Origin: Gluconobacter vitians
GTDB taxonomy: Bacteria > Pseudomonadota > Alphaproteobacteria > Acetobacterales > Acetobacteraceae
DNA: 64,000 bases
Assembly (NCBI RefSeq): GCF_015244565.1
Contig: NZ_JABCQG010000001.1
Coordinates: 62,001 to 126,000, forward strand
Direction: 5' to 3'
Positions 17,341-27,369 of the stretch are shown one piece after another (within the stretch, counting starts at the first letter, position 1; each line of letters opens with the position of its first letter). Under the pieces are notes generated by a model. It had not been told where the DNA came from, searched no databases, and saw only the letters and a list, made by a program, of their open reading frames with translations. The translations under genes were made by a program, and so were the position numbers.

Positions 17341-18732
17341 ATGCACCCCTCGAGCCAGACCCCGACGTCCACCAACACGATGTCCTGGTCTCCTGCAAGC
17401 TGGCGTTCCCGTCCCATCGTCCAGGCTCCGTCCTATACGGATGAAGCGGCGCTTGCTGCTGTCGAAGCTCGTCTGCATCGATACCCCCCGCTGGTTTTTG
17501 CGGGTGAAGCCCGCCGCCTCAAGACGCGCCTGGCCGCCGCATCGCGCGGAGAGGCCTTCGTCCTGCAGGGCGGCGCCTGTGCCGAGAGCTTCGACGAGTT
17601 CACCGCCGACATCGTGCGTGACACGTTCCGCGTCCTGCTCCAGATGGCCGTGGTCCTGACCTTCGCCGCCAAGGTGCCGGTCGTGAAGATTGGCCGCATG
17701 GCCGGCCAGTATGCCAAGCCGCGCTCGTCCAATACCGAGACGATCGATGGCGTGACGCTGCCCTGCTATCGCGGTGACATCATCAACGGTCCCGAGTTCA
17801 CGCCCCAGGCCCGTATTCCCGATCCCGCTCGCATGGAGACCGGATATTTCCAGTCGGCCGGCGTGATGAACCTGCTGCGTGCCTTCGCACATGGCGGTTA
17901 TGCCAACCTGCATCAGGTCCATAGCTGGAATCTCGGCTTCGTCGAGCGTTCCCCGCTGGCAGCCCGCTATCAGGATCTGGCCCATCGTATTGACGAGACA
18001 CTGTCCTTCCTGCGGGCCTGCGGTTTTGACGGTTCGGCCTCGCAGATCGACGAGACGGAATTCTACACGTCTCACGAAGCCCTGCTGCTGCCCTACGAAC
18101 AGGCTCTGACCCGCGTGGACAGCACGAGCGGCGATTACTACGACTGTTCGGCGCATTTCCTGTGGATCGGTGACCGCACCCGCCAGCCGGACGGCGCGCA
18201 TGTCGAGTTCCTGCGCGGCGTGCAGAACCCGATCGGCATCAAGGTCGGCCCGACCACGACGGTTGGTGATCTCGAAAAGCTGCTCGAAATCCTCAATCCG
18301 AAGGACGAGGCCGGCCGCATTACGCTGATTTCGCGCATGGGCAAGGACAAGGTCCGCGATCACCTGCCGCCGCTGCTCGATGCCGTAAACCGCACCGGAC
18401 GCACCGTGACCTGGCTGTGCGATCCCATGCACGGCAACACCACGACCACGGCCAGCAAGATCAAGACCCGCTCCTTCGATAATATCCTGGGCGAAGTTCT
18501 CGGCTTCTTTGATGTGTTCGAGGCCATTGGCCGCCGTCCGGGCGGAATCCATCTGGAAATGACGGGTCAGGACGTCACGGAATGCATCGGTGGCGCACAG
18601 TGCCTGACCGAGGACGATCTGGCCGGTCGCTATGAAACATTCTGTGATCCGCGCCTTAATGCGGAACAGTCACTTGAAATGGCCTTCCTTCTTGCTCAGG
18701 AATTGACGGGACGAGCAGGAAAGAAAGAATGA
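17341..18732 (+). CDS. 3-deoxy-7-phosphoheptulonate synthase, class II
   Basis: This enzyme condenses phosphoenolpyruvate and erythrose 4-phosphate in the first step of the shikimate pathway. The 463-residue product belongs to the class II (plant/mycobacterial) type rather than the E. coli AroFGH type. Signatures include [38 protein letters not shown] and [15 protein letters not shown] 17341 has a GGAGG site seven bases upstream and is preferred over the adjacent in-frame TTG. It overlaps the next gene by four bases. Later pathway steps are carried by aroKB in this window. Confidence 0.95.
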   Translation: MHPSSQTPTSTNTMSWSPASWRSRPIVQAPSYTDEAALAAVEARLHRYPPLVFAGEARRLKTRLAAASRGEAFVLQGGACAESFDEFTADIVRDTFRVLLQMAVVLTFAAKVPVVKIGRMAGQYAKPRSSNTETIDGVTLPCYRGDIINGPEFTPQARIPDPARMETGYFQSAGVMNLLRAFAHGGYANLHQVHSWNLGFVERSPLAARYQDLAHRIDETLSFLRACGFDGSASQIDETEFYTSHEALLLPYEQALTRVDSTSGDYYDCSAHFLWIGDRTRQPDGAHVEFLRGVQNPIGIKVGPTTTVGDLEKLLEILNPKDEAGRITLISRMGKDKVRDHLPPLLDAVNRTGRTVTWLCDPMHGNTTTTASKIKTRSFDNILGEVLGFFDVFEAIGRRPGGIHLEMTGQDVTECIGGAQCLTEDDLAGRYETFCDPRLNAEQSLEMAFLLAQELTGRAGKKE

Positions 18733-19931
18733 CCGCTTCCGATCCCCAGAATTCTCCTCAGGCCGCGCTCCGGCGCGCGCTTGGCACACTCGGCCCGCTG
18801 GACGAGAAAACCATCGAAGCGCGGACGGACGCCTATTTCGGGCGAACGCGGCACATCGTGGAGCATTTCGGGGATTCCCGCGTCACCTATGCGGTGTTCA
18901 TCCGCCGCCCGGTGATCGCGGCCTGTGGGCTGGTCGTGCAGTGGCTGAAGAACGTGGCAAAGGCCCAGGGCTTCGATCTGCACTGCCGGGAAATGTACGC
19001 CGAGGGCGAATGGGTCGGCGCGGGTGAACCGCTCCTGTACCTGACCGGCAGCTTTGTCCGACTGGCCCCGCTGGAAACGCTGGTTCTCCAGCGGATCGGC
19101 TCCACCTGCGTGGCGGCCCATAATGCCTATCAAATGGCCATGGCCCTGCCGACCATCCCGTTCCTTGCCATGGACGCCCGGCACTGCGCGGGTTTCGAAA
19201 TGCAGGAACAGATGGCCTATGCCGCAGGTGTCGGCTCCCGTGCGGCGCAGAAGGAAGGGGCCCGCGGCTTCATCGGCAACGCCAATGACGCTACGGCCGG
19301 TTTCTTTGGCCTTGATGCTGGTCTGGGCACCATGCCTCATGCCCTGATCGGCTATGCAGGCTCCACGCTGCGCGCAGCGGAGATGTATGACGAGGTCTAT
19401 CCGAACGATCCGCTGACGGTTCTGGTGGACTACTTCGGGCAGGAAATTACGGATGCGCTCGCTGTCTGTCGCCGCTTCCCCGAGCGCGCTGCAAAGGGCC
19501 ATCTGAGCGTCCGTCTCGATACGCATGGCGGTCGCTTCCTTGAAGGACTGGACCCCCAGACCTCATATGGTGTGCTTGAGCGTCACACGCCCGGCACCAT
19601 CCGCCGCTACCGTTCCGATCAGGAACTGCGCGATCTGGTGGGAACGGGTGTGTCGGCCGCAGCCATCTGGCGGATGCGCGAAGCTCTGGATCATGCCGGT
19701 TTCCACCATGTGAAGATCGTCGCATCCTCGGGCTTCAACGTCGCCAAATGCTCGACGATGCGGGACGCTCATGCCCCGATCGACGTGATCGGCAGCGGGT
19801 CTTTCATTCCCGACCGCTGGTCCGAAACCTATGCAACGGCTGACATCGTGGCCTATGACGGGCAGCCCCGCGTCAAGCTCGGACGCGAGTTCCTGCTCCA
19901 GAAGGCCCGTGACAGCCAGGAGACATCATGA
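18729..19931 (+). CDS. pncB: Nicotinate phosphoribosyltransferase
   Basis: This enzyme makes nicotinate mononucleotide from nicotinate and PRPP in NAD salvage. The 400-residue product shows the family layout: an N-terminal alpha/beta part with TDAYFGRTR, the [10 protein letters not shown] and [19 protein letters not shown] segments, and [12 protein letters not shown]. Further on are [12 protein letters not shown], the phosphate-binding [10 protein letters not shown] and [10 protein letters not shown]. It could be annotated more loosely as a nicotinate/nicotinamide phosphoribosyltransferase family member. It is coupled by four-base overlaps both to the upstream DAHP synthase and to the downstream acidic protein. 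Confidence 0.9.
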   Translation: MTASDPQNSPQAALRRALGTLGPLDEKTIEARTDAYFGRTRHIVEHFGDSRVTYAVFIRRPVIAACGLVVQWLKNVAKAQGFDLHCREMYAEGEWVGAGEPLLYLTGSFVRLAPLETLVLQRIGSTCVAAHNAYQMAMALPTIPFLAMDARHCAGFEMQEQMAYAAGVGSRAAQKEGARGFIGNANDATAGFFGLDAGLGTMPHALIGYAGSTLRAAEMYDEVYPNDPLTVLVDYFGQEITDALAVCRRFPERAAKGHLSVRLDTHGGRFLEGLDPQTSYGVLERHTPGTIRRYRSDQELRDLVGTGVSAAAIWRMREALDHAGFHHVKIVASSGFNVAKCSTMRDAHAPIDVIGSGSFIPDRWSETYATADIVAYDGQPRVKLGREFLLQKARDSQETS

Positions 19932-20392
19932 CCGACGATACGATTGACCCTGTCGAAGGCGCACCCGAAAACGGCGCACAGCCGGGTTCGTGGAGCGTAC
20001 GCATCATCGACCTGTCCGGCGCGTCGGAAGACGAGGACGACACGATCGAGGTCGTGAAATACTTCATCGACCTGATGCACGCCAACGCCTATGCCCGCGC
20101 CTATGTCCGCGACAGCATCGAGCGCTGCCGCACGCCGGGCGCGAGCAGCAAGGAAGTGCTCGAAAACTGGTTCGCCTTTGGTGAGAACGCCGAAGTCGTG
20201 GATGCCGGCGAAGATGGCTGGAAGTCCTCCACGGAACTTGAAGACTTCGCGGCCACGCCCGCTACACCGATGGAGCGTGACTGGCGCGCCATTGATCCGC
20301 GTCGCCTCGTTGATGACGAGGAAATCGCCGGTCCGCCGGATGATGATGACGACGAGGATGATGAAAACCGTCACGAAGTGATCCGTCACTGA
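19928..20392 (+). CDS. Acidic protein of unknown function coupled to pncB
   Basis: The 154-residue product is very acidic, with a DDDDDEDDE run near its end. The central part (about 22-75) looks folded, with alternating hydrophobics (WSVRIIDL, then VVKYFIDLMHANAYARAYVRD); the ends look disordered. There is no signal peptide or membrane segment. It overlaps pncB by four bases, so it should be made at a linked rate. I do not recognise the family and infer no function. Confidence 0.75.
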   Translation: MTDDTIDPVEGAPENGAQPGSWSVRIIDLSGASEDEDDTIEVVKYFIDLMHANAYARAYVRDSIERCRTPGASSKEVLENWFAFGENAEVVDAGEDGWKSSTELEDFAATPATPMERDWRAIDPRRLVDDEEIAGPPDDDDDEDDENRHEVIRH

Positions 20393-20491
20393 ACACCCGG
20401 TGCAGGGAAGGGGCATGTGCTCCTTCCTGTGCGCGGCCCTTCATAAAAACCCGCTCTGGCAACGCGGCGCATCATGCGGCATTAAGGCGTC

Positions 20492-21826
20492 ATGAAACTG
20501 CGCTTCGCTCCGTCCCCCACCGGTTACCTGCATGTTGGCAATGCGCGCCTTGCCGTCGCCAACTTCCTTTTCGCACGCCATAACGGCGCCAAGTTCCTGC
20601 TGCGGATCGACGATACCGATACCACCCGCGGCAAGCCCGAATATGAAGAAGCCATCGGCAAGGATCTGTCATGGCTGGGGCTGAAATGGGACGAGTATGT
20701 GCGCCAGTCCGAGCGTCTCGACCGCTATGCCGAAGTCATCGAAAAGCTGAAGGCGTCCGGCCGTCTCTATCCGTGCTTTGAGACGGAATACGAGCTGAAC
20801 GCCAAGCGTGAAGCCCGCATCCGTGCCGGCAAGGCGCCGATCTATGATCGTGCCATGCTCAAGCTCACTGCTGACCAGCGCGCCCGCGCCGAAGCCAACG
20901 GCAAGACGCCGCACTGGCGCTTCCGCCTCAGCGATGGCAGCCGCAAGTGGCAGGATCTCGTCATGGACGAGTGCTCGGTCAAGCTGACGGCCATTTCCGA
21001 TCCGGTTCTGGTGCGTGGGGATGGGACGATCCTCTATACGCTGGCATCTGTGATCGATGATCTGGACATGGGCATCACCCATATCGTCCGCGGCGAAGAC
21101 CATGTGACAAATACCGGCGTGCAGATCGACATTGCCGAAGCCCTTGGCGCCAGGCCCAACCGCTTCACCTTCGCGCATCTGCCGCTTCTGCTGGATTCCG
21201 ATGGTGGCAAGCTGTCCAAGCGGTTTGATTCGCTGGCGCTGAAATCCCTGCGTCAGGACGGGCTGGAGCCAATGTCGATCGTCTCCTATCTCGCCCGCGT
21301 GGGCTCTTCGGATGATCCGGAGGTCATGACGATGGATGAGGCCATTGCGGCCTATGACATCTCGCATGTCTCCAAATCGGCCGCCCGTTTCGACATGACG
21401 CAGCTTCTCGCCCTGAACCGGCGCGCCCTGCACAACCTGCCGTTCGAGGCCGCGAAGATTCATCTTCCGCCCGAAGCCGACGAGACGTTCTGGCACGCTG
21501 TTCGTGGCAATGTGGATCTGTCGGCTGAAATCCCGCACTGGTGGGATGTGGTGCATGGCACGATCATTCCGCCGTCACAGCCCGAAGACCGCTCTTTCCT
21601 TCAGCAGGCCCTCGACACCCTCCCGACCGAGCCGTGGGGCGAGGAGACGTGGAAGGACTGGACCAACGCGCTCAAGGAACAGTCCGGCCGCAAGGGCCGC
21701 AGCCTGTTCATGCCGCTGCGTCTGGCCCTGACGGGCGAGGACGCAGGGCCGGAGCTGCATGTCCTGCTCGGCCTGATGGGCCGTGAGCGGACGGTGGCCC
21801 GTCTGCGGGATGCCATTCAGGCCTGA
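20492..21826 (+). CDS. gltX: Glutamyl-tRNA synthetase, short form
   Basis: The 444-residue product is a class I synthetase with the HIGH-type motif PSPTGYLHVGNAR at the N-terminus and KLSKR in place of KMSKS near residue 246. It has the RIDDTD and RGEDH motifs of GluRS. It is shorter than the usual 470-490 residues. Many alphaproteobacteria have two gltX genes that divide charging of tRNA-Glu and tRNA-Gln; this may be the shorter paralog, but the other copy is not in the window. It is followed by a strong terminator. Confidence 0.93.
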   Translation: MKLRFAPSPTGYLHVGNARLAVANFLFARHNGAKFLLRIDDTDTTRGKPEYEEAIGKDLSWLGLKWDEYVRQSERLDRYAEVIEKLKASGRLYPCFETEYELNAKREARIRAGKAPIYDRAMLKLTADQRARAEANGKTPHWRFRLSDGSRKWQDLVMDECSVKLTAISDPVLVRGDGTILYTLASVIDDLDMGITHIVRGEDHVTNTGVQIDIAEALGARPNRFTFAHLPLLLDSDGGKLSKRFDSLALKSLRQDGLEPMSIVSYLARVGSSDDPEVMTMDEAIAAYDISHVSKSAARFDMTQLLALNRRALHNLPFEAAKIHLPPEADETFWHAVRGNVDLSAEIPHWWDVVHGTIIPPSQPEDRSFLQQALDTLPTEPWGEETWKDWTNALKEQSGRKGRSLFMPLRLALTGEDAGPELHVLLGLMGRERTVARLRDAIQA

Positions 21827-21832
21827 AATCAT

Positions 21833-21867
21833 GTCCGTCGTGCCAACGCGGCACGACGGACCGTTTT
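21833..21867 (+). terminator. Rho-independent terminator of gltX
   Basis: A perfect 12-bp stem, GTCCGTCGTGCC with GGCACGACGGAC, has a 5-base loop and is followed by CGTTTTT. It lies immediately after the gltX stop and abuts the stop of the convergent epimerase gene. Confidence 0.9.
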
Positions 21868-22752
21868 TCAGATGGCTTTGACGGACCAGAATGCCGTCCA
21901 TTTCTCGCCGGGCTTCAGGTGAAGCAGGCCGGGCTTTTGTGAAAAATCACCCGTAAAGCCAGCGGGTGTCGTGTAGCCGTACCAGGGCTCGATACACAGG
22001 AACTCCGCGCCCGGCTTGGCCCATAGACCCAGTTCGCGAAATCCGCCCCAGGCCACACGGATGCCGTGCCCGTCCGGTCCGGTCATGTCCAGCGATCGGC
22101 TCTCCGGCCGGTCCATGATGATCGCATCTTTCTCGAAAAGCGCATCGCGCAGTTCAAGGACATTCTCCCGGACAGGCGTGCGGAACTTCTCATGCAGAAG
22201 CATCCCGTCAGCATCGATCCGGCGTATGGGCAGCGGCTCGTCATATTCGAAGAGCAGTCTGTAACTGTCTTTCGCCACACCGTCTTTCAACGGCCAGCGA
22301 AAGGCCGGATGCGCCCCGAGCGAGGCATGAAGTGTCGCCGTGTCGGACGGGTTGTGCAGGTGATACGAGACACGCAGCGTCTCGTTCTCGATGAGATAGA
22401 CAACCCTCAGCCGGAAAGCGGCCGGAAAGGCAGCGCGGGTTTCCGCATCGTCCACCAGTTCGAGCGTGCAGCCATCCACGTCCTGCGCAATCCAGCGGAA
22501 GCTGCGGTTCCGGGCAAATCCATGCCGCCCGAGATGGACGGGTTTGCCATCCAGCGTGGAGGCGTCGTCCGGCAGTGTTCCCACGATTGGGAACAGGATC
22601 GGGGAGTGCTTCGGCCAGGCCGGTCCGCCTTCCCAGAGCAGCACATCATCACCCCGGCTGAGTGCGACCAGTTCGGCGCCGTGGCTTTTGACCGAAGCCT
22701 TCAGCAGGCCGGTGCCGAAATCATGTCTGTCATCCGTCATGTGGTCAGTCAT
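21868..22752 (-). CDS. Aldose 1-epimerase family protein
   Basis: The 294-residue product belongs to the galactose mutarotase-like fold that interconverts alpha and beta sugar anomers. Visible motifs are GAELVALSRGDDVLLWEGGP near the N-terminus, FPIVGTLPD, HGFARN, LGAHPAFRWPL and a C-terminal LCIEPWYGYT. These resemble the LacX/YeaD-type subgroup rather than GalM. ATG 22752 has an AGGAGA site and overlaps the K-channel stop by eight bases, so the two are co-translated. The sugar substrate is unknown. Confidence 0.88.
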   Translation of the reverse strand: MTDHMTDDRHDFGTGLLKASVKSHGAELVALSRGDDVLLWEGGPAWPKHSPILFPIVGTLPDDASTLDGKPVHLGRHGFARNRSFRWIAQDVDGCTLELVDDAETRAAFPAAFRLRVVYLIENETLRVSYHLHNPSDTATLHASLGAHPAFRWPLKDGVAKDSYRLLFEYDEPLPIRRIDADGMLLHEKFRTPVRENVLELRDALFEKDAIIMDRPESRSLDMTGPDGHGIRVAWGGFRELGLWAKPGAEFLCIEPWYGYTTPAGFTGDFSQKPGLLHLKPGEKWTAFWSVKAI

Positions 22753-23746
22753 GGGATGTCTCCTGTTCAGGTGCCACGGGCATATCGCCCGGCTCGGTCG
22801 TATGAAAGCGACGGAAATCGACTTCCACCCGACCATCCGGACGATTCTGGATCATATCCGAAAAACGGTAGCCGTGTTTGACATGTCCGATCTCATAGGC
22901 GTGACGGGCGAAAACGGTCTGGGAGGAAATCTCGTCCGTGCCGTCCATCGTGATGATGATTTCCGCGTTCTGGCCGATCAGTGTCTCCGCAGTGAGGCCG
23001 TAAAGCGGGCTGTGATCGTCGATCAGATGGGTTGCATTCAGGCTGATCCGGAAGATCGGCATGTGCGACTGCACCAGCGTCAGCCGGTCAAAGCGGCGTA
23101 CCAGACGCCCGCGCTCATCGGGCATCAGCCGCGTCAGGGTCATTTCGATATTGGCCGAGAGGATCAGCGTGCGGCGCTGGTTGGCCAGGCGGATCGTCAG
23201 TGTCGGGATCACGTCGTCATAGGAGACGACCGCCACATGGCTGAACAGCACCCGTGCACGGGGACGGGAGAAGCGGGCAAAGACCAGCCCTGTTGCCAGG
23301 GCATTGAGCATCATGCCGGCCAGAACTTCGAAAGAGACGATCGTGTTCGTCAGCCGCCCGACAGGAGCCATGGTGCCGTAACCGACGGTCGAAATGGTTT
23401 GCACGCTAAAGAAGACATCATCGAGGAAGTCGCCGTGCGGGACACCGCTCACACTATGCGGGATGACGTAATACATCAGCGCAAAGGCAACATTGATGAC
23501 CAGATACAGACCCATGGATGCCCAGAAGAAGGCAAACCAGCTCATGGTCATCAGGGTATGGTAGAGATCGCCGAAGACACCGGCATCCAGACCGGTCCGG
23601 ATGATGTCGCTCCGGCCGTTCTCTTCGAGAACATGCGCCCGGATCTTGTTGGCGGTCTCGACGACCGTCGCATGCGTTTCAGAGTGGACTGGCACTCCAG
23701 GATCAGGTCGGGGTTCCATCCGTTTCCTGTGGCGCCAGTGGATCAT
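22745..23746 (-). CDS. KirBac-type inward-rectifier potassium channel
   Basis: The 333-residue product has the two-helix pore layout: outer helix about 65-92, selectivity filter TVGYG at 120-124 and inner helix about 132-158. A C-terminal beta-rich cytoplasmic domain of about 160 residues follows, with the Kir pattern (LFSHVAVVSY near 168, TLILSANIEMTL and FDRLTLVQSHMPIF). A slide-helix region precedes the outer helix. The family conducts K+ inward, gated by the cytoplasmic domain. The gene lies four bases after trmJ and overlaps the epimerase gene. Confidence 0.92.
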   Translation of the reverse strand: MIHWRHRKRMEPRPDPGVPVHSETHATVVETANKIRAHVLEENGRSDIIRTGLDAGVFGDLYHTLMTMSWFAFFWASMGLYLVINVAFALMYYVIPHSVSGVPHGDFLDDVFFSVQTISTVGYGTMAPVGRLTNTIVSFEVLAGMMLNALATGLVFARFSRPRARVLFSHVAVVSYDDVIPTLTIRLANQRRTLILSANIEMTLTRLMPDERGRLVRRFDRLTLVQSHMPIFRISLNATHLIDDHSPLYGLTAETLIGQNAEIIITMDGTDEISSQTVFARHAYEIGHVKHGYRFSDMIQNRPDGRVEVDFRRFHTTEPGDMPVAPEQETSHD

Positions 23747-23750
23747 GGGA

Positions 23751-24527
23751 TCAGCTCCTGTTCCTGCGGGCGTTGCTCAGTTCACTGACCACGCCGTGAA
23801 GGGTGCGAAGCTCCTGTTCCGTCACTTCGCCTCGGGTGAAGAAATGACGCAGGTTCCGCACCATGCCAGGGCGTTTCTGCTCATTTCGAAGGAAATTCGT
23901 CTCGTCCAGATCGCGGATGAGATGGGACATGAAATTGTCCATCTCGCCCTTCGTCGCCACATGCGTCTCATTGGTCATGAGTTCGCGCGGCGGCGTCATG
24001 TCTTCGGTCAGGAACCACTCATAGGCCATGATCAGCACGGCCTGTGCGAGGTTCAGCGACATGAATTTCGGGTTGAGCGGATAGCGGACCAGCGTATCGG
24101 CGCGGGCCATGTCCTCGTTATCCAGCCCGGCGCGCTCGGGCCCGAACAGGATGCCGGTGCGCAGGCCGCGATTGGACGCAACCCGCAGTTCCGCAGCCGC
24201 ACCACGCGCGGTCATGACCGGCTTGACCACATGGCGCGGGCGCGGGCAGGTTGCGAAAATACGGTGCAGGTCCGCAACCGCATCGTCCACGGTCTCAAAC
24301 ACCTGGGCTGCATCCAGAATCCGGTCTGCGCCCGAAGATGCATACCAGGCGCGTTCCTGCGGCCAGCCGTCACGAGGGGCTACGATGCGCAGATGAAACA
24401 GGCCGCCATTCGCCATGGCGCGCGCGGTCGTACCGATATTCTCGGCAAGCTGGGGGCGCACAAGGATCACGACCGGATCGAAATCACCGATAGGGCCGAT
24501 ATTCGCCCCGCCGTCACGTCCGGTCAT
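23751..24527 (-). CDS. trmJ: TrmJ-type SpoU RNA methyltransferase
   Basis: The 258-residue product is a SPOUT-fold 2'-O-methyltransferase, probably acting on tRNA position 32. Motifs seen are ILVRPQLAENIGTTARAMANGG at the N-terminus, ILFGPERAGLDNEDMARAD (motif 2) and YPLNPKFMSLNLAQAVLIMAYE (motif 3, trefoil knot). A C-terminal extension with helical pattern is typical of TrmJ. ATG 24527 follows a GGAAGG site by seven bases and lies just after the cysS stop, so the two genes are in one operon. Confidence 0.88.
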   Translation of the reverse strand: MTGRDGGANIGPIGDFDPVVILVRPQLAENIGTTARAMANGGLFHLRIVAPRDGWPQERAWYASSGADRILDAAQVFETVDDAVADLHRIFATCPRPRHVVKPVMTARGAAAELRVASNRGLRTGILFGPERAGLDNEDMARADTLVRYPLNPKFMSLNLAQAVLIMAYEWFLTEDMTPPRELMTNETHVATKGEMDNFMSHLIRDLDETNFLRNEQKRPGMVRNLRHFFTRGEVTEQELRTLHGVVSELSNARRNRS

Positions 24528-24529
24528 GG

Positions 24530-25888
24530 TTACGCCTTCCGCCATGTTGTACCACCAGGGCCGTCTTCAAGGGTAATGCCGTCAGCTGCAAGCTGCGCAC
24601 GGATGGCATCGGCACGAGCGAAATCGCGGGATTTGCGGGCTGCAAGGCGTTCTTCAATCAGCTTTTCGATGGCGCCGGCATCCACACCGGACTGGAACCA
24701 TTCGGCAGGTGTGACATTGAACAGGCCCAGCAGCTTTCCTGCTGCCAGCAGGCTGGAGGCCGCATCCTGATCGCCCTGCATGGCGGCATCCGCCAGCGGG
24801 TGCAGGGCGGCAATGGCTAGCGGCGTGTTCAGATCATCGCACAGGGCGTCCATGACCGCAGCGGGGACGGCAGCGCCGGGCTGTGCGTTTCCGCGTTCCA
24901 GCGCCCGGTACAGCCGGTCCAGAACCCGGCGTGCTTCTTCAAGCTTCTCCCAGCTGAAATCCAGCGTGGAGCGGTAATGCGCGCCCAGATAGAGCAGGCG
25001 CAGCGGCTCGGCAGGCGAGCGGTCCAGCACTTCGCGGATCGTGAAGAAATTGCCGAGCGATTTCGACATCTTCTCGCCGTTCGACAGCAGCATCCCGTTA
25101 TGGACCCAGTGCGTGGCGAACTTGCCGTGCGGATAGCAGCACATGGACTGCGCGCGCTCGTTCTCATGATGCGGAAACAGCAGATCGTCGCCGCCACCAT
25201 GGATGTCGAAGCTCTCGCCCAGATAACGGTGCGACATGGCCGAGCATTCGATATGCCAGCCCGGACGTCCACGCCCATACGGGCTGTCCCAGCCCGGCAG
25301 ATCCGGCTCGGACGGTTTCCACAGCACGAAATCGCCAGGATCACGTTTGTAGGGCGCGACTTCAACGCGCGCGCCCGCAATCATGTCATCGAGCGAACGC
25401 CCGGAAAGCGCACCATAAGATGGGAAATTGCGTACTGCGAACAGGACATGCCCTTCGGCTTCGTACGCATGGCCGTTCTCGACCAGACGCCCGATCATTT
25501 CCAGCATGTCGTCGATATGATGGGTCGCGCGCGGTTCGATATCGGGCGGCAGGATAAAGAGTGACGCGAGATCTTCATGAAAGGCCTGCGTCGTGCGCTC
25601 GGTCAGGGCGGAAATATCTTCCCCGTTTTCCTTTGCGCGCGCGTTGATCTTGTCGTCCACGTCGGTCACGTTGCGGACATAGGTCACGCGCGGATACATC
25701 GTGCGCAGCAGGCGGATGAGGATATCCGCGCACATCATCGCGCGCAGGTTGCCCAGATGCGCGCGGTCATAGACGGTCGGTCCACAGAAATAGACGCGCA
25801 CATTCTCAGGATCGAGGGGCGTGAACGGTCGCTTGTCGCGAAGATGGGTATCGTGCAGGCGGAGCACGTTTGCAGCAGGATCGGCCAT
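24530..25888 (-). CDS. cysS: Cysteinyl-tRNA synthetase
   Basis: This class I synthetase charges tRNA-Cys. The product from ATG 25888 is 452 residues. It has YFCGPTVYDRAHLGNLRA, which combines a Zn-ligand Cys with the HIGH-type motif, and GWHIECSAMS and HGGGDDLLFPHHENE, which carry further zinc ligands. KMSKSLGNF is the KMSKS loop. An in-frame ATG at 25924 would add 12 residues; neither start has a strong ribosome-binding site, and I choose the one giving the usual N-terminus. It heads a leftward operon with trmJ, the K channel and the epimerase. Confidence 0.95.
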   Translation of the reverse strand: MADPAANVLRLHDTHLRDKRPFTPLDPENVRVYFCGPTVYDRAHLGNLRAMMCADILIRLLRTMYPRVTYVRNVTDVDDKINARAKENGEDISALTERTTQAFHEDLASLFILPPDIEPRATHHIDDMLEMIGRLVENGHAYEAEGHVLFAVRNFPSYGALSGRSLDDMIAGARVEVAPYKRDPGDFVLWKPSEPDLPGWDSPYGRGRPGWHIECSAMSHRYLGESFDIHGGGDDLLFPHHENERAQSMCCYPHGKFATHWVHNGMLLSNGEKMSKSLGNFFTIREVLDRSPAEPLRLLYLGAHYRSTLDFSWEKLEEARRVLDRLYRALERGNAQPGAAVPAAVMDALCDDLNTPLAIAALHPLADAAMQGDQDAASSLLAAGKLLGLFNVTPAEWFQSGVDAGAIEKLIEERLAARKSRDFARADAIRAQLAADGITLEDGPGGTTWRKA

Positions 25889-25974
25889 ACGCCGATCAAT
25901 GCGCCAGCCTTGGTTCAGGTGCAACAGGCTTTGTTACTCTTGTCGGAAGGTTTGGCCCCTGTAATAGGGGGCGC

Positions 25975-27369
25975 ATGAGCAGTGCCCTTTCCAGTCCGCC
26001 GACCGATCCGACAACCCCGCGCAGTCATGCGCTGGCCCTGCTGCGCGTTGCCCTGCCGCTGGCCCTGTCGCAGCTTTCCGAAATGGCGATGGGTGTCACG
26101 GATACGATCCTGCTCGGTGGCCTTGGTGTAACAGAAGTTGCGATTGGTGGCCTGTCGAGCACGTTTTTCTTCACGACGATGGTGACCTTCCAGGCCATTC
26201 TCGGCGGGGCAGGGGTGCTTCTGTCGCATGGCCGGGGTGCGGAAGAACATGGCCGGACGTCCCATGATGGCCGCAGCGTCATGAGTGCGACGCTGATGCT
26301 GGCCATTGCGGTCTTTATCCCCTGCGCACTGCTGCTGGCTTTCTCCAAGACGATCTTCGGTGCGATTGGCGAGCCTGCCGAGGTTGTCACGCATGGCAGC
26401 CGTTTCATCGATATCCTTCTGCTGTCGCTGCTGCCCGATCTGGCCGTCATCGGCGTCCTGCGTGTTGCCCTCCCAGCGCTTGGGGCGGAAACGCTGCTGC
26501 TCTGGATCATGCCGGCCATGGCGGTCTGTAACGGTCTGACCAATGCGGCTCTCATTCATGGCTGGGCCGGGCTGCCAGCCATGGGGCTTTACGGTTCCGC
26601 AACCGCCACGACGCTGACCGGCTGGGTTGTCAGTTTCGCGCTGTTCGGATTGTGCCTGACCCATCCGCGCGTTAGGGCGGTGCTGAAGCCCGCCGCCGTG
26701 CAGTGGCCGGTCGTAAAGGAACTGCTGAAGCTTGGCGGCCCGATGATGATGGGGGCGGCGGCCGAGATCCTGATGTTCCAGATCACCAGCCTGCGTGCTG
26801 GTGAACTCGGGACACATAGTCTGGCGGCGCATCAGGTTGCGCTGAATGTGAGTTCGCTGCTGTTCATGGTGTGTCTGGCGATCGGTCAGGCGACCAATGT
26901 CCGGGTAGCCTACTGGCGCGGTGCGGGCCGCATGGAGCAAAGCCGTCGTGCGGCCCTGACCGGGACGGGCATCGTCCTGATGTGGAGCCTCGCCACATCC
27001 TCACTGCTGCTGATCTGGCCGGAAAAGATCCTGCCGCTGTACTTCTCGAATCGCGCACCCGATCCCGAGACGACGGCGCTCGTCGTCATCCTTCTGCGGA
27101 CTGCCGGGCTGTATCAGATCGTGGATGGGCTGCAATGCGTGTTCAGTGGTGCACTTCGAGGCTGCGGAGACGCCGTGACACCCATGCTGATCGCCGTGGC
27201 CAGCTATGGTCTGATCGGTCTGGTTTTTGGGGGCTGGCTGGCCTTCCACCAGCATGTCGGCGTGGAAGGCTTGTGGATCGGTATGGCGCTGGCGCTGGCC
27301 ACGACCTGCGTGGCCTTCGGGATCAGGCTGCTGCGTGTGATGCGCAAGCCCGTCCCTGCCAGATCGTGA
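25975..27369 (+). CDS. MATE-family efflux transporter
   Basis: The 464-residue product has the 12 transmembrane helices in two homologous six-helix halves that define MATE multidrug/Na+ or H+ antiporters. Family features include PLALSQLSEMAMGVTDTILLG near the N-terminus and GGPMMMGAAAEILMFQ opening the second half. The start at ATG 25975 is preceded closely by AGGGG; an upstream frame extension (35 residues) overlaps cysS and is not family-like. Its last 47 bases overlap the end of the convergent MFS gene. Confidence 0.9.
   Translation: MSSALSSPPTDPTTPRSHALALLRVALPLALSQLSEMAMGVTDTILLGGLGVTEVAIGGLSSTFFFTTMVTFQAILGGAGVLLSHGRGAEEHGRTSHDGRSVMSATLMLAIAVFIPCALLLAFSKTIFGAIGEPAEVVTHGSRFIDILLLSLLPDLAVIGVLRVALPALGAETLLLWIMPAMAVCNGLTNAALIHGWAGLPAMGLYGSATATTLTGWVVSFALFGLCLTHPRVRAVLKPAAVQWPVVKELLKLGGPMMMGAAAEILMFQITSLRAGELGTHSLAAHQVALNVSSLLFMVCLAIGQATNVRVAYWRGAGRMEQSRRAALTGTGIVLMWSLATSSLLLIWPEKILPLYFSNRAPDPETTALVVILLRTAGLYQIVDGLQCVFSGALRGCGDAVTPMLIAVASYGLIGLVFGGWLAFHQHVGVEGLWIGMALALATTCVAFGIRLLRVMRKPVPARS

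Noticed and set aside
22466-24770. Overlapping plus-strand frames (440 and 389 residues) across the epimerase, channel, trmJ and cysS genes
   Set aside because: All four minus-strand genes have conserved motifs; the plus-strand frames have none.
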